64,000 nucleotides of DNA from SFEL01 sp963640685 (GCA_963640685.1 CAVIAA010000002.1:61778-125777), one strand, 5' to 3'; counted from the first letter of the stretch, positions 27,516 to 37,330 are shown. Made by a program: numbers and translations. The notes: generated from the sequence alone by a model not told the origin.

Positions 27516-27544
27516 TGTTATATCCGGAAAACTTATGCTATAAT
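27516..27544 (+). promoter_or_regulatory. Promoter of pta-ackA
   Basis: TATAAT (27539-27544) with TGC upstream (extended -10) and a weak -35 (TGTTAT) 17 bases away. Confidence 0.6.
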
Positions 27545-27610
27545 GCTAGGGTATAGGTATGTACACAAGGCAGATATCATAATGCACAAATTTCGAAAGG
27601 AGACAGAATA

Positions 27611-28609
27611 ATGTCTATCATCGACACCATTAAAGCAAAAGCAAAAGCTGACGTAAAGCACATAGTGCTGCCGGAGGGGAGCGAGGAGCGCACCGTTCAG
27701 GCGGCGAGGCTGATAACAGACCAGGGTATCGCGAGGGTAACGCTTATCGGCAACCCCGAGGATATCAAGGCCACCGCAGCCAAGTTCAACGTGAATGTGG
27801 ATGACATTCAGATGATAGATCCCGCCGCGTCCGAGCTGTATCCGGCATACTGCGAGAAGTTCGCCGAAATGCGCGCTAAAAAGGGTGTGACTCTTGAGCA
27901 GGCTCAAAAGACAATGCTGGATCCTCTGTTTTTTGCCGCAATGATGGTTTACGATGACAAGGCAGATGGCTTTGTTTCTGGCGCAATAAACACCACCGGC
28001 AACACCCTCCGTCCCGGCCTTCAGATAATCAAGACTGCAAAGGGCGTATCCACCGTTTCAAGCTGCTTCATAATGGAAGTTCCCAATAAGGCCTACGGTG
28101 ATAACGGCGTGCTGGTATTCGGCGACTGTGCCGTGAATATTGCTCCTACTGCCGAGCAGCTCGCGGCGATAGCCATAAGCTCCGCACAGAGCGCAAAGGC
28201 TCTCTGCGGCATTGAGCCTCGCGTAGCGATGCTCTCCTTCTCCACCAAGGGCAGCGCAAAGCATGAAAATGTTGATAGAGTAGCTGAGGCCACCAAGCTG
28301 GTTCATGAGCTTGCTCCCGAGCTCAATGTGGACGGTGAGCTGCAAGCGGATGCGGCCCTCGTTGAAAAGGTCGGCCAGCTCAAGAGCCCCGGCAGCCCTG
28401 TAGCAGGTAAGGCCAACGTTCTGATATTCCCAGACCTGCAGGCGGGCAACATCGGCTACAAGCTGGTGCAGCGCCTTGCGGGCGCAGAGGCGGTAGGCCC
28501 CATCTGTCAGGGCTTCGCAAAGCCTATTAACGACCTCTCCCGCGGCTGCAGCGTGGATGATATAGTCTCCGTGGTAGCCATAACCGCCGTTCAGGCACAG
28601 AACATGTAA
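27611..28609 (+). CDS. pta: Phosphate acetyltransferase
   Basis: 332 residues, the short form without an N-terminal regulatory domain. Conserved blocks include LPEGSEERTVQAA, GFVSGAINTTGNTLRPGLQII and VLIFPDLQAGNIGYKL. It converts acetyl-CoA and phosphate to acetyl phosphate and CoA. The SD AAAGGAG lies about nine bases before the start. It is followed 22 bases later by ackA, giving the standard ATP-yielding acetate pathway. Confidence 0.97.
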   Translation: MSIIDTIKAKAKADVKHIVLPEGSEERTVQAARLITDQGIARVTLIGNPEDIKATAAKFNVNVDDIQMIDPAASELYPAYCEKFAEMRAKKGVTLEQAQKTMLDPLFFAAMMVYDDKADGFVSGAINTTGNTLRPGLQIIKTAKGVSTVSSCFIMEVPNKAYGDNGVLVFGDCAVNIAPTAEQLAAIAISSAQSAKALCGIEPRVAMLSFSTKGSAKHENVDRVAEATKLVHELAPELNVDGELQADAALVEKVGQLKSPGSPVAGKANVLIFPDLQAGNIGYKLVQRLAGAEAVGPICQGFAKPINDLSRGCSVDDIVSVVAITAVQAQNM

Positions 28610-28631
28610 TCACTAATGGAGGAAATAAACA

Positions 28632-29828
28632 ATGAAAATTCTCGTAATCAATGCGGGCAGCTCTTCCCTAAAGTATCAGCTCATAGACCTCGATAACAGC
28701 AGCGTTATCGCAAAGGGCATCTGCGAGCGCATAGGCATCGACGGCTCTCTCATTTCCTACAAGTCCGCCAAGGGCGACAAGTATGAGAAGCAGCAGGATA
28801 TGAAGAACCACGAAGAGGCTATTGCGCTGGTTCTCGAGGTTCTTGCAGATTCAAAGATAGGCGTTATCAAGAGCATGAGCGAGATAGACGCCGTTGGCCA
28901 CCGCGTGCTGCATGGCGGCGAAAAGCTCTATAACCCCGTGCTTATAGACGACGAAGTGCTCAAGGCCATCGAGGACTGCATACCTCTCGGCCCCCTCCAC
29001 AACCCCGCAAACCTTATGGGCATAAGGGGCTGCATGGCCGTAATGCCCGGCGTACCTATGGTAGCGGTGTTCGATACCGGCTGGGGCATGTCTATGGAAA
29101 AATCCCATTATATGTATGCTCTGCCCTATGAAGCATATGAGAACTACCGGGTTCGCCGCTACGGATTCCACGGCACATCACACAGGTACGTTACAGGCCG
29201 CGCCCTTGAGCTGCTCGGCAACCCCGATGCAAAGGTAATCACCTGCCATTTGGGCAACGGCTCCAGCGTAAGCTGCTCCAAGGCCGGCAAGTGCGTGGAT
29301 ACATCCATGGGCCTTACGCCTCTTGAGGGGCTTCCGATGGGCACACGCTGCGGCAGCATAGACCCCGCCATAATGCCGTTCCTTATGGATAAGACCGGCA
29401 TGAGTGCAAAGGAAATGGATACATATATGAACAAAAAGAGCGGCATGCTGGGCATATCCGGCATATCCAGCGACTTCCGCGATCTTGGCGCTGCAGCCGA
29501 AAAGGGAAATGAGCGTGCCAAGCTCGCCCTCGATATGTTCGTATATGCCGTAAAGAAGTATATCGGCGCATACGCCGCAGCCCTCAACGGCGCAGATGCA
29601 ATAGTATTTACTGCCGGCGTAGGCGAAAACGACCGCGAGGTTCGCAGGGATATCCTCAAGGATATGGAATACATGGGCATAGTTGCAGACTTTGACTACA
29701 ACATGACCTGCCCCCGCGGCGAGGAGGTCTGCATAAGCAAGCCGGAAAGCAAGGTAAAGGTGTTTGTGATCCCGACCGATGAGGAGATGACGATCGCAAG
29801 GGATACCGCCGCTCTGACTGCAAAATAA
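28632..29828 (+). CDS. ackA: Acetate kinase
   Basis: 398 residues. The ASKHA fold is shown by VINAGSSSLKYQL at the start, the catalytic region HRVLHGGEK, FHGTSHRYV, and FTAGVGENDREVR near residue 325. It makes ATP and acetate from acetyl phosphate. GGAGG lies just upstream. With pta it forms a two-gene operon. Confidence 0.98.
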   Translation: MKILVINAGSSSLKYQLIDLDNSSVIAKGICERIGIDGSLISYKSAKGDKYEKQQDMKNHEEAIALVLEVLADSKIGVIKSMSEIDAVGHRVLHGGEKLYNPVLIDDEVLKAIEDCIPLGPLHNPANLMGIRGCMAVMPGVPMVAVFDTGWGMSMEKSHYMYALPYEAYENYRVRRYGFHGTSHRYVTGRALELLGNPDAKVITCHLGNGSSVSCSKAGKCVDTSMGLTPLEGLPMGTRCGSIDPAIMPFLMDKTGMSAKEMDTYMNKKSGMLGISGISSDFRDLGAAAEKGNERAKLALDMFVYAVKKYIGAYAAALNGADAIVFTAGVGENDREVRRDILKDMEYMGIVADFDYNMTCPRGEEVCISKPESKVKVFVIPTDEEMTIARDTAALTAK

Positions 29829-29832
29829 TCAG

Positions 29833-29861
29833 TTGACAAATCAACGCCTTACAGATAAAAT
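29833..29861 (+). promoter_or_regulatory. Promoter of DUF177-rpmF
   Basis: Consensus TTGACA, 17 bases, TAAAAT, starting four bases after ackA. Confidence 0.85.
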
Positions 29862-29890
29862 ATACAAGGTGTGCTCTTGAAAGGAAGATT

Positions 29891-30400
29891 ATGAAGCTCA
29901 ACGTTTCAAAGGAACTCAGACAGCCGGGACGTATCGGGCGTTGCCATGAGGATGTTGCTATCGAGGATCAGGAATACCTCGGCAGGAAGCTCAGGTTTAT
30001 GGCTCCGCTTGCTGTGGATGGTGAGTACTTTTACGACGGCGAGGGCTTTAGCTTCAAGGGTACGGCCAAGACAGAGCTTGACTCCGAATGCGCTCTTTGC
30101 GGCAAGCAGTTCAGCGAAGAGCTGAGCTTCGACTTTGACGAGCGCTTTCTCCGTGAGCCGGAGCCGGACAGCGAGTGTTACGGCTATACCGGCGAGGAGC
30201 TGGACGTAAGCCGGATGCTTCTTGATGATCTCTTCCTCAATCTGCCGGTTTTCAGCAGATGCAGCGAGGATTGCAAGGGGCTGTGCCCGGTGTGCGGGTG
30301 TGACTTAAACAAAGTGCAGTGTTCCTGCGTAAGAGAGAAGGAAACAAAAAGCCCTTTCTCCGCCTTGGAGCAGCTGTTGTATCACGATAAGGAGGTGTAA
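29891..30400 (+). CDS. DUF177 family protein (YceD-like)
   Basis: 169 residues. Pairs of cysteines (CALCGKQF; CSEDCKGLCPVCGCDLN) and the C-terminal SPFSALEQLL match the DUF177/YceD family, which is encoded before rpmF in most bacteria and linked to 23S rRNA accumulation. It probably binds zinc. The gene ends two bases before rpmF, so the two are co-transcribed from the promoter at 29.83 kb. Confidence 0.88.
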   Translation: MKLNVSKELRQPGRIGRCHEDVAIEDQEYLGRKLRFMAPLAVDGEYFYDGEGFSFKGTAKTELDSECALCGKQFSEELSFDFDERFLREPEPDSECYGYTGEELDVSRMLLDDLFLNLPVFSRCSEDCKGLCPVCGCDLNKVQCSCVREKETKSPFSALEQLLYHDKEV

Positions 30401-30402
30401 CC

Positions 30403-30585
30403 ATGGCAGTCCCAAAGAGAAAAACGTCTAAGGCAAGGCGCGATCAGCGCAGAGCCCATTGGAAGTTGACCGTTCCCGGTATCGTGGAATGTCCGCAGTG
30501 CCATGAGCCCAAGCTGGCTCATCGTGTATGCAAAAAGTGCGGCTATTACGACGGCAAGCAGGCAGTTGCAGTCAATAATGACTGA
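30403..30585 (+). CDS. rpmF: 50S ribosomal protein L32
   Basis: 60 residues, MAVPKRKTSKARRDQRRAHW at the start, with the zinc-ribbon cysteines CPQCHEPK and CKKCGYY. It is the cysteine-containing (C+) form. GGAGG precedes the start closely. A terminator follows. Confidence 0.97.
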   Translation: MAVPKRKTSKARRDQRRAHWKLTVPGIVECPQCHEPKLAHRVCKKCGYYDGKQAVAVNND

Positions 30586-30610
30586 TCTGCTTGAAAAACA
30601 GCAAAACACC

Positions 30611-30640
30611 AAGAGGCTCTGCAAAAGGGCCTCTTTTGTT
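30611..30640 (+). terminator. Intrinsic terminator after rpmF
   Basis: AAGAGGC/GCCTCTT stem followed by TTGTTTT. Confidence 0.8.
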
Positions 30641-30662
30641 TTAGCTGAAGATATTGTATAAT
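30634..30662 (+). promoter_or_regulatory. Candidate plsX promoter
   Basis: TATAAT (30657-30662) with a weak TTTTGT 17 bases upstream that lies in the terminator tail. Confidence 0.45.
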
Positions 30663-30692
30663 ATATCACAGTACGTTTTTAGGAGATACGAC

Positions 30693-31700
30693 ATGAGGAT
30701 AGCTGTTGATGCTTTCGGCGGCGATAACGCCCCTGCCGCGGTTGTTGAGGGCTGCGTAAAGGCTCTCGAAAGGTACCCCGATATGTCTTTGATACTCTGC
30801 GGAGACGAGGCGAGGGTAAAGGAAGAGCTTGCGAAATACGATTATGACGCAAGCCGTGTGGTGGTGGTTCACGCGCCGGAGGTGATAACCTGCGAGGAGC
30901 AGCCGACGCTTGCAATACGCAGGAAGAAGGATTCGTCGCTTGTAAGAACGCTGGAGCTGCTGCGTGATAAGAAGGCTGACTGTGCGGTTTCTGCTGGCAG
31001 CACCGGCGCCGTGCTTGCGGGGGCAACCTTTATAGTGAAACGCATAGAGGGTGTAAAGCGCCCTGCGATAGGCGTGGTGTTTCCGGCTGAAAAGGGCTGC
31101 GTGCTGCTCATGGACTGCGGGGCGAATGTCGACTGCAAGCCCTCGTATCTGCAGCAGTTTGCCGTTATGGCCTCGGCATATATGCACGACATAATGGGCG
31201 TTGAAAGTCCGAGGATAGGCCTGCTCAACAACGGCGCAGAGGCAGAGAAGGGCAATGAACTCACAAAGGCCGCATATAAGCTGCTTGAGCAGACACCGGT
31301 GAACTTTGTCGGAAACTGCGAAGCACGAGAGATACTCTCCGGCAGCTTTGATGCGGTGATTTGCGATGGCTTCGCAGGCAACATCGTGCTGAAATATACC
31401 GAGGGCATAGCCTCGACATTTATGACCATGCTAAAAAGGGAGCTTTTGGCAGATACCCGCAGCAAGCTGGGCGCAGCTCTTGCAAAGCCGGCCTTCAGGC
31501 GATTCAAAAAGGTAATGGATTATACCGAATACGGCGGAGCACCGCTGCTTGGTATAGACGGCGGCGTTATAAAGGCACACGGCAGCTCAAATGCGAAGGC
31601 GTTTGCGGCGGCCATTGCGCAGGCACGGGAGTATGCGGCAGGCGGAACTGCAGAAACCATACGCCGAGCCATTGCCGGCCTTCCGGAGTCTGCCGAGTAA
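30693..31700 (+). CDS. plsX: Phosphate acyltransferase PlsX
   Basis: 335 residues from the ATG at 30693, behind AGGAG; an upstream in-frame ATG is less likely. Motifs: MRIAVDAFGGDNAP at the start, VSAGSTGAVLAGATF near residue 100 and VICDGFAGNIVLKYTEG near residue 220. PlsX makes acyl phosphate from acyl-ACP and phosphate for phospholipid synthesis at the membrane. It is followed by acpP and rnc in the usual order; fabD and fabG are not between them. Confidence 0.95.
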   Translation: MRIAVDAFGGDNAPAAVVEGCVKALERYPDMSLILCGDEARVKEELAKYDYDASRVVVVHAPEVITCEEQPTLAIRRKKDSSLVRTLELLRDKKADCAVSAGSTGAVLAGATFIVKRIEGVKRPAIGVVFPAEKGCVLLMDCGANVDCKPSYLQQFAVMASAYMHDIMGVESPRIGLLNNGAEAEKGNELTKAAYKLLEQTPVNFVGNCEAREILSGSFDAVICDGFAGNIVLKYTEGIASTFMTMLKRELLADTRSKLGAALAKPAFRRFKKVMDYTEYGGAPLLGIDGGVIKAHGSSNAKAFAAAIAQAREYAAGGTAETIRRAIAGLPESAE

Positions 31701-31707
31701 CATAGGA

Positions 31708-31736
31708 TTGACATAAAAATGATATGCGGCTAAACT
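31708..31736 (+). promoter_or_regulatory. Promoter of acpP
   Basis: TTGACA (31708-31713), 17 bases, TAAACT (31731-31736). Confidence 0.75.
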
Positions 31737-31781
31737 ATACTTGTTTATCGGCATAACAAGAAAGGCGGTATTATTATAATT

Positions 31782-32009
31782 ATGATGACTTTTGAAAAGC
31801 TGCGCGAAATGATCTCCAAGCAGATGGATATTCCTGCGGACAGCATAACCATGAATTCAAGGCTGGTTGAGGATATCAAGGCGGACTCTCTTGACGTAGT
31901 TGAGCTCATAATGGATATTGAGCAGGAATATGGCCTGCAGATACCGGAGGAGGAGCTGCCCAACGTGCACACCGTTGGCGATGTGCTCGATGTATTGAAC
32001 AAAAAATAA
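31782..32009 (+). CDS. acpP: Acyl carrier protein
   Basis: 75 residues, acidic, with the phosphopantetheine attachment serine in KADSLDVVELIM. It carries fatty acyl intermediates. Two ATGs stand side by side (31782 and 31785), and the SD (AAAGGCGG) is unusually far away, about 13 bases, in an AT-rich stretch. AcpS (22.2 kb) would activate it. It has its own promoter and precedes rnc. Confidence 0.96.
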   Translation: MMTFEKLREMISKQMDIPADSITMNSRLVEDIKADSLDVVELIMDIEQEYGLQIPEEELPNVHTVGDVLDVLNKK

Positions 32010-32021
32010 GGTTTATCGCTG

Positions 32022-32055
32022 AAGTACCCGCATCTAAAGGTGGATGCGGGTACTT
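32022..32055 (+). other. 13-bp hairpin directly upstream of rnc
   Basis: AAGTACCCGCATC and GATGCGGGTACTT pair perfectly with an eight-base loop. There is no T run, and the rnc SD GGAGG begins seven bases later. A long perfect duplex in the rnc leader would suit RNase III self-cleavage. Confidence 0.75.
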
Positions 32056-32073
32056 TGGTATGGAGGAAGATGA

Positions 32074-32784
32074 ATGGAGCTTGAATTTGCGAGGCTGAAG
32101 AAGCTCGAGGAGCTTCAAGAGGCCATAGGCTACCGGTTTAAAGACGTATTGCTGCTCAATACCGCCATTACCCATACATCCTATGTGAAGGGCGACGGAA
32201 ACGGCAGCGTCCATAACGAAAGGCTGGAGTTTTTGGGTGACGCAGTGCTGGAGCTCTGCGTCAGCGAAAAGCTCTACAGGGAGCACCCGGAGCTGAACGA
32301 GGGCGTGATGACAAGGGTGCGCTCGCTTTCCGTTTGTGAGGGTGCGCTGCATAAGTCGGCGGAGGGGTTCGCGCTTGGCGAATACCTGCTGCTGAGCCAC
32401 GGTGAGGAGCATTCCGGCGGCAGGAGCAAACCGTCGATACTTGCGGATGCCATGGAAGCGGTAATAGGCGCTGTGTTTCTCGATGGCGGAATGGACGAGG
32501 CGAGGAAGCTCGTGCTGCACGCCGTTGAAGGACATATGGAGCGGGCGGTATGCAACGTAAACACCAAGGATTACAAGACGCTGCTGCAGGAACACGTTCA
32601 AAAGCAGCATCAGGGGAACGTGACATATGAGCTGGTTGAGGCATCTGGGCCGGATCACAGGCGGGTGTTTACGCTGCGGGCAATAGTCGCGGGCGAGCCA
32701 ATGGGCGTAGGCAGCGGAGGGAGCAAGCAGGAGGCAGGCCAGCAGGCGGCAATGGCCACATTGCAGAGCCTCGGTTTGCTGTAA
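32074..32784 (+). CDS. rnc: Ribonuclease III
   Basis: 236 residues. The catalytic signature NERLEFLGDAVLEL (residues 48-61) and the second acidic residues in KPSILADAMEAVIGAVFLDGG are present; the C-terminal double-stranded RNA-binding domain ends with GGSKQEAGQQAAMATLQSL. It processes rRNA precursors and structured mRNAs. GGAGG is eight bases upstream. It is followed by smc, as in most Firmicutes. Confidence 0.97.
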   Translation: MELEFARLKKLEELQEAIGYRFKDVLLLNTAITHTSYVKGDGNGSVHNERLEFLGDAVLELCVSEKLYREHPELNEGVMTRVRSLSVCEGALHKSAEGFALGEYLLLSHGEEHSGGRSKPSILADAMEAVIGAVFLDGGMDEARKLVLHAVEGHMERAVCNVNTKDYKTLLQEHVQKQHQGNVTYELVEASGPDHRRVFTLRAIVAGEPMGVGSGGSKQEAGQQAAMATLQSLGLL

Positions 32785-32817
32785 GCTGCCGTATATAGAA
32801 TCGATGAGGTCATAACT

Positions 32818-35800
32818 TTGCGTTTAACTAAGATAGAGATAAACGGGTTCAAGTCCTTTGCAAAAAAGACCGAAATTCAGGTCGAAAAGGGAATAACCGC
32901 CATAATAGGGCCAAACGGCAGCGGAAAGAGCAACATCGCCGATGCCGTTCGCTGGGTTTTGGGCGAGCAGAGCGCCCGCGTGCTGCGCGGCAACAAAATG
33001 GAGGACGTGATATTCAACGGCACCGAGCAGAGAAAGCCGCAGTCCTTCTGCGAGGTGACGCTGGTATTTGACAACGCCGACGGCAGGTTGCCGACGGACT
33101 TTGCCGAGGTGAGCGTTACCCGCCGAGTATACCGCAGCGGCGAGAGTGAATACCTCATAAACAATACCCAGTGCCGCCTGAAGGACATAGGCGAGCTTTT
33201 CAGGGATACCGGCATAGGCAAGGAGGGCTACTCCATAATAGGTCAGGGTAAGGTGGAGGAGATACTTTCCAACAAATCCAACGATCGAAGGAATGCCTTT
33301 GAGGAGGCTGCCGGTGTTATGAAATACCGCGTTCGCAAGGAGGAGGCGGAGCGCAAGCTGGAAAATACGCGCAAGAATCTTGTGCGGCTAAACGACATAC
33401 TTGAGGAGCTTGGCGGGCGTATTGGTCCGCTGGAGGAGCAGAGCGCTGCGGCGAGGCAGTACCTAAAGCTCAGGGAGGAGCTTAAGGAGATAGAGGTGAA
33501 TGTGTTCCTCTATCAATACGACAAGCTAAATGAGAGAATGACCGCCCTTAGCGAAAGCTTGGCGCAGTACGCCGATGAGATAGCCCACTCTGCCGGAATT
33601 GAGGCCGCACTGAGCGCAAGCTGCGCAGCGGAGGAAGAAAAGGAACGCGCACTCAGCGCTGACATAGGGGAAATTCAGGCGAAGCTGCTGGAGACAACAA
33701 AGGACGTTGAAAATCGAACGGGCGACGTAAAGCAGGCACGGGAACGAATGGCAGGCCTTGTGCGGGAAAGAGAAAGGCTGGAGGCTGCCGTTTTGAGTAA
33801 CGGGGCAAAGCTGGAGGAGCTGAAGAGGGCCGCAGCCGAGGCCGCCGAAAATGGGGAAAACACCGCCGAGACAAGGACAAGGGAGCGCACAAGGCTCGGC
33901 GATGTGGAGAAAAGACTTGAGACCATAAAGGCCGACATAGAACAAAAGGAGCAGTGCCTTGAAGACCGCAAGAGTAGCATGATGGAGGCGATGAACCGCT
34001 TATCCGATGCTAAAACCCGGCTTTCAAGGCTGGAGGCAATAAGGACGACGCTGCTGAAGCGGGCGGACGATACAAACATAAGGATCGAGGAGATAAAGCA
34101 GGAAGAAAAGAAGCTCACCGATGAGTACGCCCAGGTGTTTGGCAGCTACAGCGAAATCAAGCAGGGATACGACCAAAAGAACGCGGAGCGTGCCCGAGCC
34201 ATTGCCAGAGTAAACGAGCTGAACGCACAGGTCAGGCAGAGCAGCGAAAGCATTCGCGCCCTCGAGCAGCAAATAGAAGCTGAAAACTCGAGGATAAAGG
34301 TACTCCAGGAGATGAAGAGGGCATATGAGGGATATTACTCCAGCGTAAGGAATCTGCTCAGAGATTCAGCCAGAGATACCAGGCTTGGCGCCTGCATAGA
34401 AGGCGTTGTGGCGGAGCTCATAAGGGTTCCTAAGGAATATGAGAGCGCAATAGAGATGACGCTTGGCTCTGCACTGCAAAATATAGTTACCCCGACCGAG
34501 CAGGATGCAAAAAAAGTAATAGAGTATCTTCGCTCAAGGCAATACGGCAGGGCGACGATGCTGCCGGTATCCAGCATGCGCCCGCGGCTGCTCAGCGGCG
34601 ATGAGAGGGCGATGTGCGGCGTGGACGGCTATATCGGCGTGGCTTCCGATCTCGTGTCATATGACGAAAGGTATAGGGGGATATTTGAAAACCTGCTCGG
34701 CCGCACGGTCATAGTAAGAGACCTTGATTCGGGCATAGCTATAAACAAGAGGGCAAGGTCGTCCTTCAGGATAGCAACGCTCAAGGGCGATATAATCAAC
34801 CCCGGCGGCAGCATGACCGGCGGCAGTACCCAGAAGCGCGAGTTTAGCCTGATAGGCCGCGAGAGGGAAATAGAGACCATCACGGCGCAGCTGAAAAAGC
34901 AGCGCGCGCAGCTCGATGAGGCAAGGAGCGGCATAAAGCGGCTGGAGGAGGCTGCCGCCGCAGCAAACGCAGACGTTGAAAGGACTGCGGAGGCGCTGCA
35001 TACGGCGGATATTGAGCTGGCAACACACCGTGAAAAGGTGGATGTCGTACAGAAGTATCTGGACGAAAACAGAGAGGAGCAGGAGCGGGCAAGGCTGGAG
35101 CTCAGCCAGATACAGGACAGCATAGATAACATCGACGAGCAGCACAGGGAGGCCAGCGAGGATCGCGCCCAGTGCGAGCAGGGCAACGAGACCAGTCAGG
35201 ACGATATACGCAGGCTTCAGGAGGAGATTGGCCTGCTGAGAAAAGAAGCAGACGCCGCCGGCGAAGCAGTGACGGAGCGCAAGGTGGCGCTGATGGCGCT
35301 TGAAAAAGAGGCTGATGCGGCTCAAAGAGAGAGCAAGCGGATCGCATTGGAGACGAGCGCCCTCGAGAAGGCGATCAGCAGGGATAAGGAGGAGATCCAA
35401 GCGGGCGAAAGGAGCGTTTCGGAGCTGCAAAGGCAGACCGAGGGCCTTGATGAAAGCATTGCTGCCGAGCGCCTGGATGTTGACAGGCTTACGGATCAGC
35501 TGCACAGCACCGAGGAGGAGAGGGCGAAGCGCCTATCCTCGATCGACGAGCTGCGCGAGCGCCGCGACGGTATAGCCGCAGAGCTGAGCGAGATAAAGGA
35601 ACGCAGCCACAGGGCGGAGCTTAACTTGAACAAGGCGCAGATCGAGCTTCAGAATATGCAGGATAGAATGTGGGCGGATTATGAGCTCACATACGAAAAC
35701 GCCCAGCCTATGAGAAGGCAGATAGCCATAACCGCCTCGCATATCAGAGTGGACGAGCTGAGGACGGCGATACGGGCACTGGGTGATGTCAACGTAAGCT

Positions 35801-36381
35801 CGATAGAGGATTACAAAAACGTAAAGGAACGGTATGACGAGCTCAGCACCCAGTATGAAGACCTGACCAAGGCAGAGGCCGACCTTCAGGTGCTGATATC
35901 AGACCTGCTCTCAACGATGGAAGAAGAGTTCCGCAGGCAGTTCGTGCTGATACAGCAGAACTTTTCTAAGGTATTTACCGAGCTTTTCGGCGGCGGCAGG
36001 GCGGAGCTTATACTTTCCGACAAGGACGATATACTCAACTGCGATATAGACATAATAGCGCAGCCACCGGGAAAGAAGCTGCAGCTATTGTCGCTGCTGT
36101 CGGGCGGCGAGCGGGCGCTTACCGCAATAGCGCTGCTGTTCGCCATACTCAAGCTGAAGCCGACAGCGTTCTGTATATTGGACGAGATTGAGTCCGCGCT
36201 GGACGATGCCAACGTTACGAATTTTGCGGAGTATGTACGCAATTATTCCGACGACACTCAGTTCATACTCATAACCCACAGAAAGGGTAGTATGGCAGTA
36301 TGCGACTCGCTCTATGGCGTGGCGATGGAGGAAAAGGGCGTATCAAAGGTAGTATCCGCAAGGTTTTCCGAGCCGGCATAG
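32818..36381 (+). CDS. smc: Chromosome partition protein SMC
   Basis: 1187 residues, full length, from a TTG start with GAGGT upstream. Walker A is GPNGSGKSN near residue 32. Two long coiled coils flank a hinge (about residues 510-650, with GVVAELIRVPKEYESAIEM and GGSMTGGS). The C-terminal signature LSGGERALTAIALLFA and Walker B CILDEIESALDD complete the ATPase head. It works with ScpA and ScpB, not encoded here, to organise the chromosome. Confidence 0.98.
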   Translation: MRLTKIEINGFKSFAKKTEIQVEKGITAIIGPNGSGKSNIADAVRWVLGEQSARVLRGNKMEDVIFNGTEQRKPQSFCEVTLVFDNADGRLPTDFAEVSVTRRVYRSGESEYLINNTQCRLKDIGELFRDTGIGKEGYSIIGQGKVEEILSNKSNDRRNAFEEAAGVMKYRVRKEEAERKLENTRKNLVRLNDILEELGGRIGPLEEQSAAARQYLKLREELKEIEVNVFLYQYDKLNERMTALSESLAQYADEIAHSAGIEAALSASCAAEEEKERALSADIGEIQAKLLETTKDVENRTGDVKQARERMAGLVRERERLEAAVLSNGAKLEELKRAAAEAAENGENTAETRTRERTRLGDVEKRLETIKADIEQKEQCLEDRKSSMMEAMNRLSDAKTRLSRLEAIRTTLLKRADDTNIRIEEIKQEEKKLTDEYAQVFGSYSEIKQGYDQKNAERARAIARVNELNAQVRQSSESIRALEQQIEAENSRIKVLQEMKRAYEGYYSSVRNLLRDSARDTRLGACIEGVVAELIRVPKEYESAIEMTLGSALQNIVTPTEQDAKKVIEYLRSRQYGRATMLPVSSMRPRLLSGDERAMCGVDGYIGVASDLVSYDERYRGIFENLLGRTVIVRDLDSGIAINKRARSSFRIATLKGDIINPGGSMTGGSTQKREFSLIGREREIETITAQLKKQRAQLDEARSGIKRLEEAAAAANADVERTAEALHTADIELATHREKVDVVQKYLDENREEQERARLELSQIQDSIDNIDEQHREASEDRAQCEQGNETSQDDIRRLQEEIGLLRKEADAAGEAVTERKVALMALEKEADAAQRESKRIALETSALEKAISRDKEEIQAGERSVSELQRQTEGLDESIAAERLDVDRLTDQLHSTEEERAKRLSSIDELRERRDGIAAELSEIKERSHRAELNLNKAQIELQNMQDRMWADYELTYENAQPMRRQIAITASHIRVDELRTAIRALGDVNVSSIEDYKNVKERYDELSTQYEDLTKAEADLQVLISDLLSTMEEEFRRQFVLIQQNFSKVFTELFGGGRAELILSDKDDILNCDIDIIAQPPGKKLQLLSLLSGGERALTAIALLFAILKLKPTAFCILDEIESALDDANVTNFAEYVRNYSDDTQFILITHRKGSMAVCDSLYGVAMEEKGVSKVVSARFSEPA

Positions 36382-36409
36382 AAAAAGCACCGAAAGGAAG
36401 GGTAAAGGC

Positions 36410-37306
36410 ATGGCAGGATTTTTTGAAAAGCTAAAGCAGGGTTTATCCAGAACGGGCAGCGGCATCGCTGCGATATTCACCGGCTCCGGCATAGACGATG
36501 AGTTTTACGAGGAGCTTGAGGAAGCGCTCATAATGGCGGATGTCGGCATGGCTACGACAGAAAAATTGCTGAGTGGGCTGCGCGGCGCCGTTTCCGAAAA
36601 AAAGCTGAAGGAGCGTGCAGAGGCTAAGGAGGAGTTGGTAAGGATACTTGCGGACTTCATGAGGCCCGAAAAGCCGTTTCTCGAGGGGGCGGATAAGGCC
36701 GTTATAATGGTAGTTGGCGTGAACGGCGTGGGCAAGACCACATCCCTCGGCAAGATGGCGCACTACTACAAGGCGCAGGGGCAGGATGTAATGCTTGCGG
36801 CGGCGGATACCTTCCGCGCGGCGGCAGCGGAGCAGCTTAGCGTTTGGGCGGAGCGGGCAGGCGTGCCGATAGTTAAGCACGGCGAGGGAGCCGACCCGGC
36901 AGCGGTCGTTTTTGACGCGGCGGCTTCATTTAAGGCGCGAAATCGGGATATGCTGCTCTGTGACACGGCGGGAAGACTGCACAACAAGAAGAATCTCATG
37001 AATGAACTGGAAAAGATGCGCCGCGTTATAGACCGTGAGCTGCCCGGCGTTCCTGTTGAGGCACTTATGGTGCTGGACGCTACCACCGGGCAGAACGCCA
37101 TAGCTCAGGCGAGGGCGTTCGGTGAGTCCGCAGGGCTTACCGGTATAATACTCACCAAGTTGGACGGCACGGCAAAGGGCGGCGTTGCCGTTGCCGTAAA
37201 GGAAGAGCTGAATATCCCCGTCCGCTTTATAGGAGTCGGCGAGGGCATAGACGACATGCAGGCCTTTGACCCCGACGATTACGCGCGGGCGCTGCTCGGT
37301 GAATGA
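36410..37306 (+). CDS. ftsY: Signal recognition particle receptor FtsY
   Basis: 298 residues, without the long acidic N-terminal A domain of E. coli. The N domain is followed by the G domain with GVNGVGKTTSLGK, DTAGRLHNK and TKLDGTAKGG. It docks SRP-ribosome complexes at the membrane for co-translational insertion. It sits in the smc-ftsY-ylxM-ffh order. Confidence 0.97.
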   Translation: MAGFFEKLKQGLSRTGSGIAAIFTGSGIDDEFYEELEEALIMADVGMATTEKLLSGLRGAVSEKKLKERAEAKEELVRILADFMRPEKPFLEGADKAVIMVVGVNGVGKTTSLGKMAHYYKAQGQDVMLAAADTFRAAAAEQLSVWAERAGVPIVKHGEGADPAAVVFDAAASFKARNRDMLLCDTAGRLHNKKNLMNELEKMRRVIDRELPGVPVEALMVLDATTGQNAIAQARAFGESAGLTGIILTKLDGTAKGGVAVAVKEELNIPVRFIGVGEGIDDMQAFDPDDYARALLGE

Positions 37307-37330
37307 CAGATGTTCGATGCGAAAAAGCTC

